NCBI GenBank assembly: GCA_029288515.1
Contig: JARIHB010000185.1
Location: 1 to 6,769 of the forward strand
Reading direction: 5' to 3'
DNA from: Candidatus Saccharimonadota bacterium
GTDB taxonomy: Bacteria > Patescibacteriota > Saccharimonadia > Saccharimonadales > UBA4665
DNA length: 6,769 nt
The notes beneath the pieces were generated by a model. That model did not search any database, was not told the DNA's origin, and worked only from the letters and a program-made list of their open reading frames with translations. Made by a program: the position numbers and the translations under genes. Shown one piece after another: positions 6,520-6,769 of this stretch (position 1 is its first letter; the number at the start of each line of letters is the position of its first letter).

Positions 6520-6564
6520 TTGGCACAATTTTTGCACGTCGCATGTCTGCGCAGTATTAGGTAA
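6520..6564 (+). CDS. Possible 14-codon leader peptide
   Basis: TTG-started mini-ORF encoding MAQFLHVACLRSIR, then TAA. It is preceded by AAAGGAGGTG (6505-6514), an unusually complete SD, with 7 nt from GGAGG to the TTG. No other usual start codon lies at a workable distance from this SD. The peptide is not enriched in one amino acid, so no classical amino-acid attenuation is evident. GCGAC (6498-6502) and GTCGC (6538-6542) could pair and place SD and start in one loop, extended by CAT/ATG (6493-6495/6543-6545) across a 2-nt bulge. It may be a leader peptide, the remnant of a broken gene, or chance. Confidence 0.3.
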   Translation: MAQFLHVACLRSIR

Positions 6565-6582
6565 GCATTACTCGCTTTAGGG

Positions 6583-6688
6583 GCCAGGCTCATAGCAAGC
6601 GCCCAACTAGCTGTCACGGGATAGGGCTATGCCCGAAAGAGAGGAGCGCGAAAGATATCCTGGCTATAGACGACACACTACTCCTCTC
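6583..6688 (+). ncRNA. Possible pseudoknot-forming 5' leader RNA
   Basis: Two interleaved perfect complements are visible: GCCAGG (6583-6588) with CCTGGC (6659-6664), and GAGAGGAG (6639-6646) with CTCCTCTC (6681-6688). The second strand of the first pair lies in the loop of the second, so together they have pseudoknot topology. A small GGGC-TAT-GCCC hairpin (6624-6634) lies inside. The pyrimidine-rich arm ends one base before the ATG at 6690, where folding could control translation. It matches no riboswitch class I know. Judged by eye, without a folding calculation. Confidence 0.25.
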
Positions 6689-6689
6689 C

Positions 6690-6725
6690 ATGCGGCTACT
6701 AAGTGTTATACTGCCTGTATATGTC
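6690..6725 (+). CDS. 5' end of a possible GT2 glycosyltransferase, cut by contig end
   Basis: Only 12 codons are genomic: MRLLSVILPVYV. The SVILPVY strand at the very N-terminus is the hallmark first beta strand of family 2 (GT-A) glycosyltransferases, which transfer sugars from nucleotide-sugar donors to envelope glycans. The usual N or K after VY is V here. The ATG at 6690 is the first ATG in a frame open since about 6561. No SD precedes it; CTCCTCTC lies directly upstream. Beyond 6725 the frame runs into adapter sequence and yields the artefact LSLIHISEPTR, so any longer product is false. With so few residues the family call is tentative. Confidence 0.3.
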
Positions 6726-6769
6726 CTGTCTCTTATACACATCTCCGAGCCCACGAGACGGAGCTACAT
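6726..6769 (+). other. Illumina Nextera adapter and i7 index (contaminant)
   Basis: Non-genomic. Positions 6726-6744 are CTGTCTCTTATACACATCT, the Tn5 mosaic end as it appears in read-through. Positions 6745-6759 (CCGAGCCCACGAGAC) complete the Nextera read-2 adapter. Positions 6760-6767 (GGAGCTAC) sit exactly where the 8-nt i7 index belongs; I recall this as index N718. The final AT starts the P7 flank. Genomic sequence ends at 6725. Confidence 0.97.

Larger units (their letters stand above)
6396..6689. other. Divergent intergenic region with possible structured leader
   Basis: This 294-nt stretch contains no ORF of convincing length on either strand and no recognisable tRNA, tmRNA, SRP or RNase P signature. 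Its left end holds the leftward promoter of the 444-codon gene. A consensus -10 facing right stands at 6476-6481, and a strong SD with a 14-codon ORF at 6505-6564. Complementary segments fill 6583-6688, directly before an ATG at 6690. It is best read as a divergent promoter plus a long rightward 5' leader. An independent small RNA is an alternative. Confidence 0.5.

Noticed and set aside
6565..6624. Continuation of the mini-ORF frame past its stop (ALLALGARLIASAQLAVTG)
   Set aside because: It has no start codon or SD of its own and ends after 19 codons. Reading through the TAA is not supported, though a disrupted gene cannot be excluded.
6690..6769. Reading frame running from 6690 to the contig end
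   Set aside because: From 6726 it translates adapter DNA; only the first 12 codons can be genomic.
1..6769. CRISPR array, insertion sequence, tRNA or rRNA gene
   Set aside because: I found no regularly spaced repeats, no transposase frame or terminal inverted repeats, and no tRNA- or rRNA-like sequence on either strand. The Tn5 mosaic end at 6726-6744 comes from library preparation, not from a resident transposon.

Overview
The window looks like one end of a contig from a Candidate Phyla Radiation (Patescibacteria) genome, most likely Candidatus Saccharibacteria (TM7). This is judged from protein style, since no search could be run. A PilM-PilN pair sits beside a large secreted protein with the 'GGDVSAG', 'EVFNYSP' and 'SLPPIL' blocks I associate with surface proteins of that group. 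The first genes of transcription units seem to lack leaders. TGA is used as a stop (at 4012-4014) and is absent inside the genes, so the recoded TGA of Absconditabacteria/Gracilibacteria is ruled out.

All well-supported genes lie on the minus strand, so the reading order is right to left. A 444-residue protein of unknown function with a phosphoribosyltransferase-like motif (6395-5061) comes first. Two tiny overlapping genes follow (4976-4815 and 4815-4633; the first is only 53 codons). Next come a membrane-anchored TPR protein (4578-4012) and a 753-residue exported protein (4015-1754), which overlap by ATGA. Last are pilM (1705-665) and pilN (663-4). The left edge falls 3 bases after the pilN stop, so any pilO is out of view.

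PilM is a cytoplasmic actin-like protein and PilN its membrane partner; together they form the alignment subcomplex of a type IV pilus machine. The TPR protein and the exported protein are translationally coupled to each other and end just before pilM. I infer that the exported protein is a surface or pilus-associated adhesin-like protein and the TPR protein an accessory factor. This rests on adjacency only.

Genes that begin a unit (pilM, the TPR gene, the 53-codon gene, the 444-codon gene) have a -10-like hexamer 8-12 nt before the ATG and no Shine-Dalgarno (SD). Internal genes (pilN, the 753-codon gene) have a clear SD.

To the right, 6396-6689 is a largely non-coding divergent region. It holds a consensus -10 box, a perfect SD in front of a 14-codon TTG mini-ORF, and complementary segments that could form a pseudoknot. 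It ends at an ATG opening a reading frame that resembles the N-terminus of a GT2 glycosyltransferase. That frame is cut after 12 codons because 6726-6769 is not genomic: it is Illumina Nextera adapter plus an i7 index.
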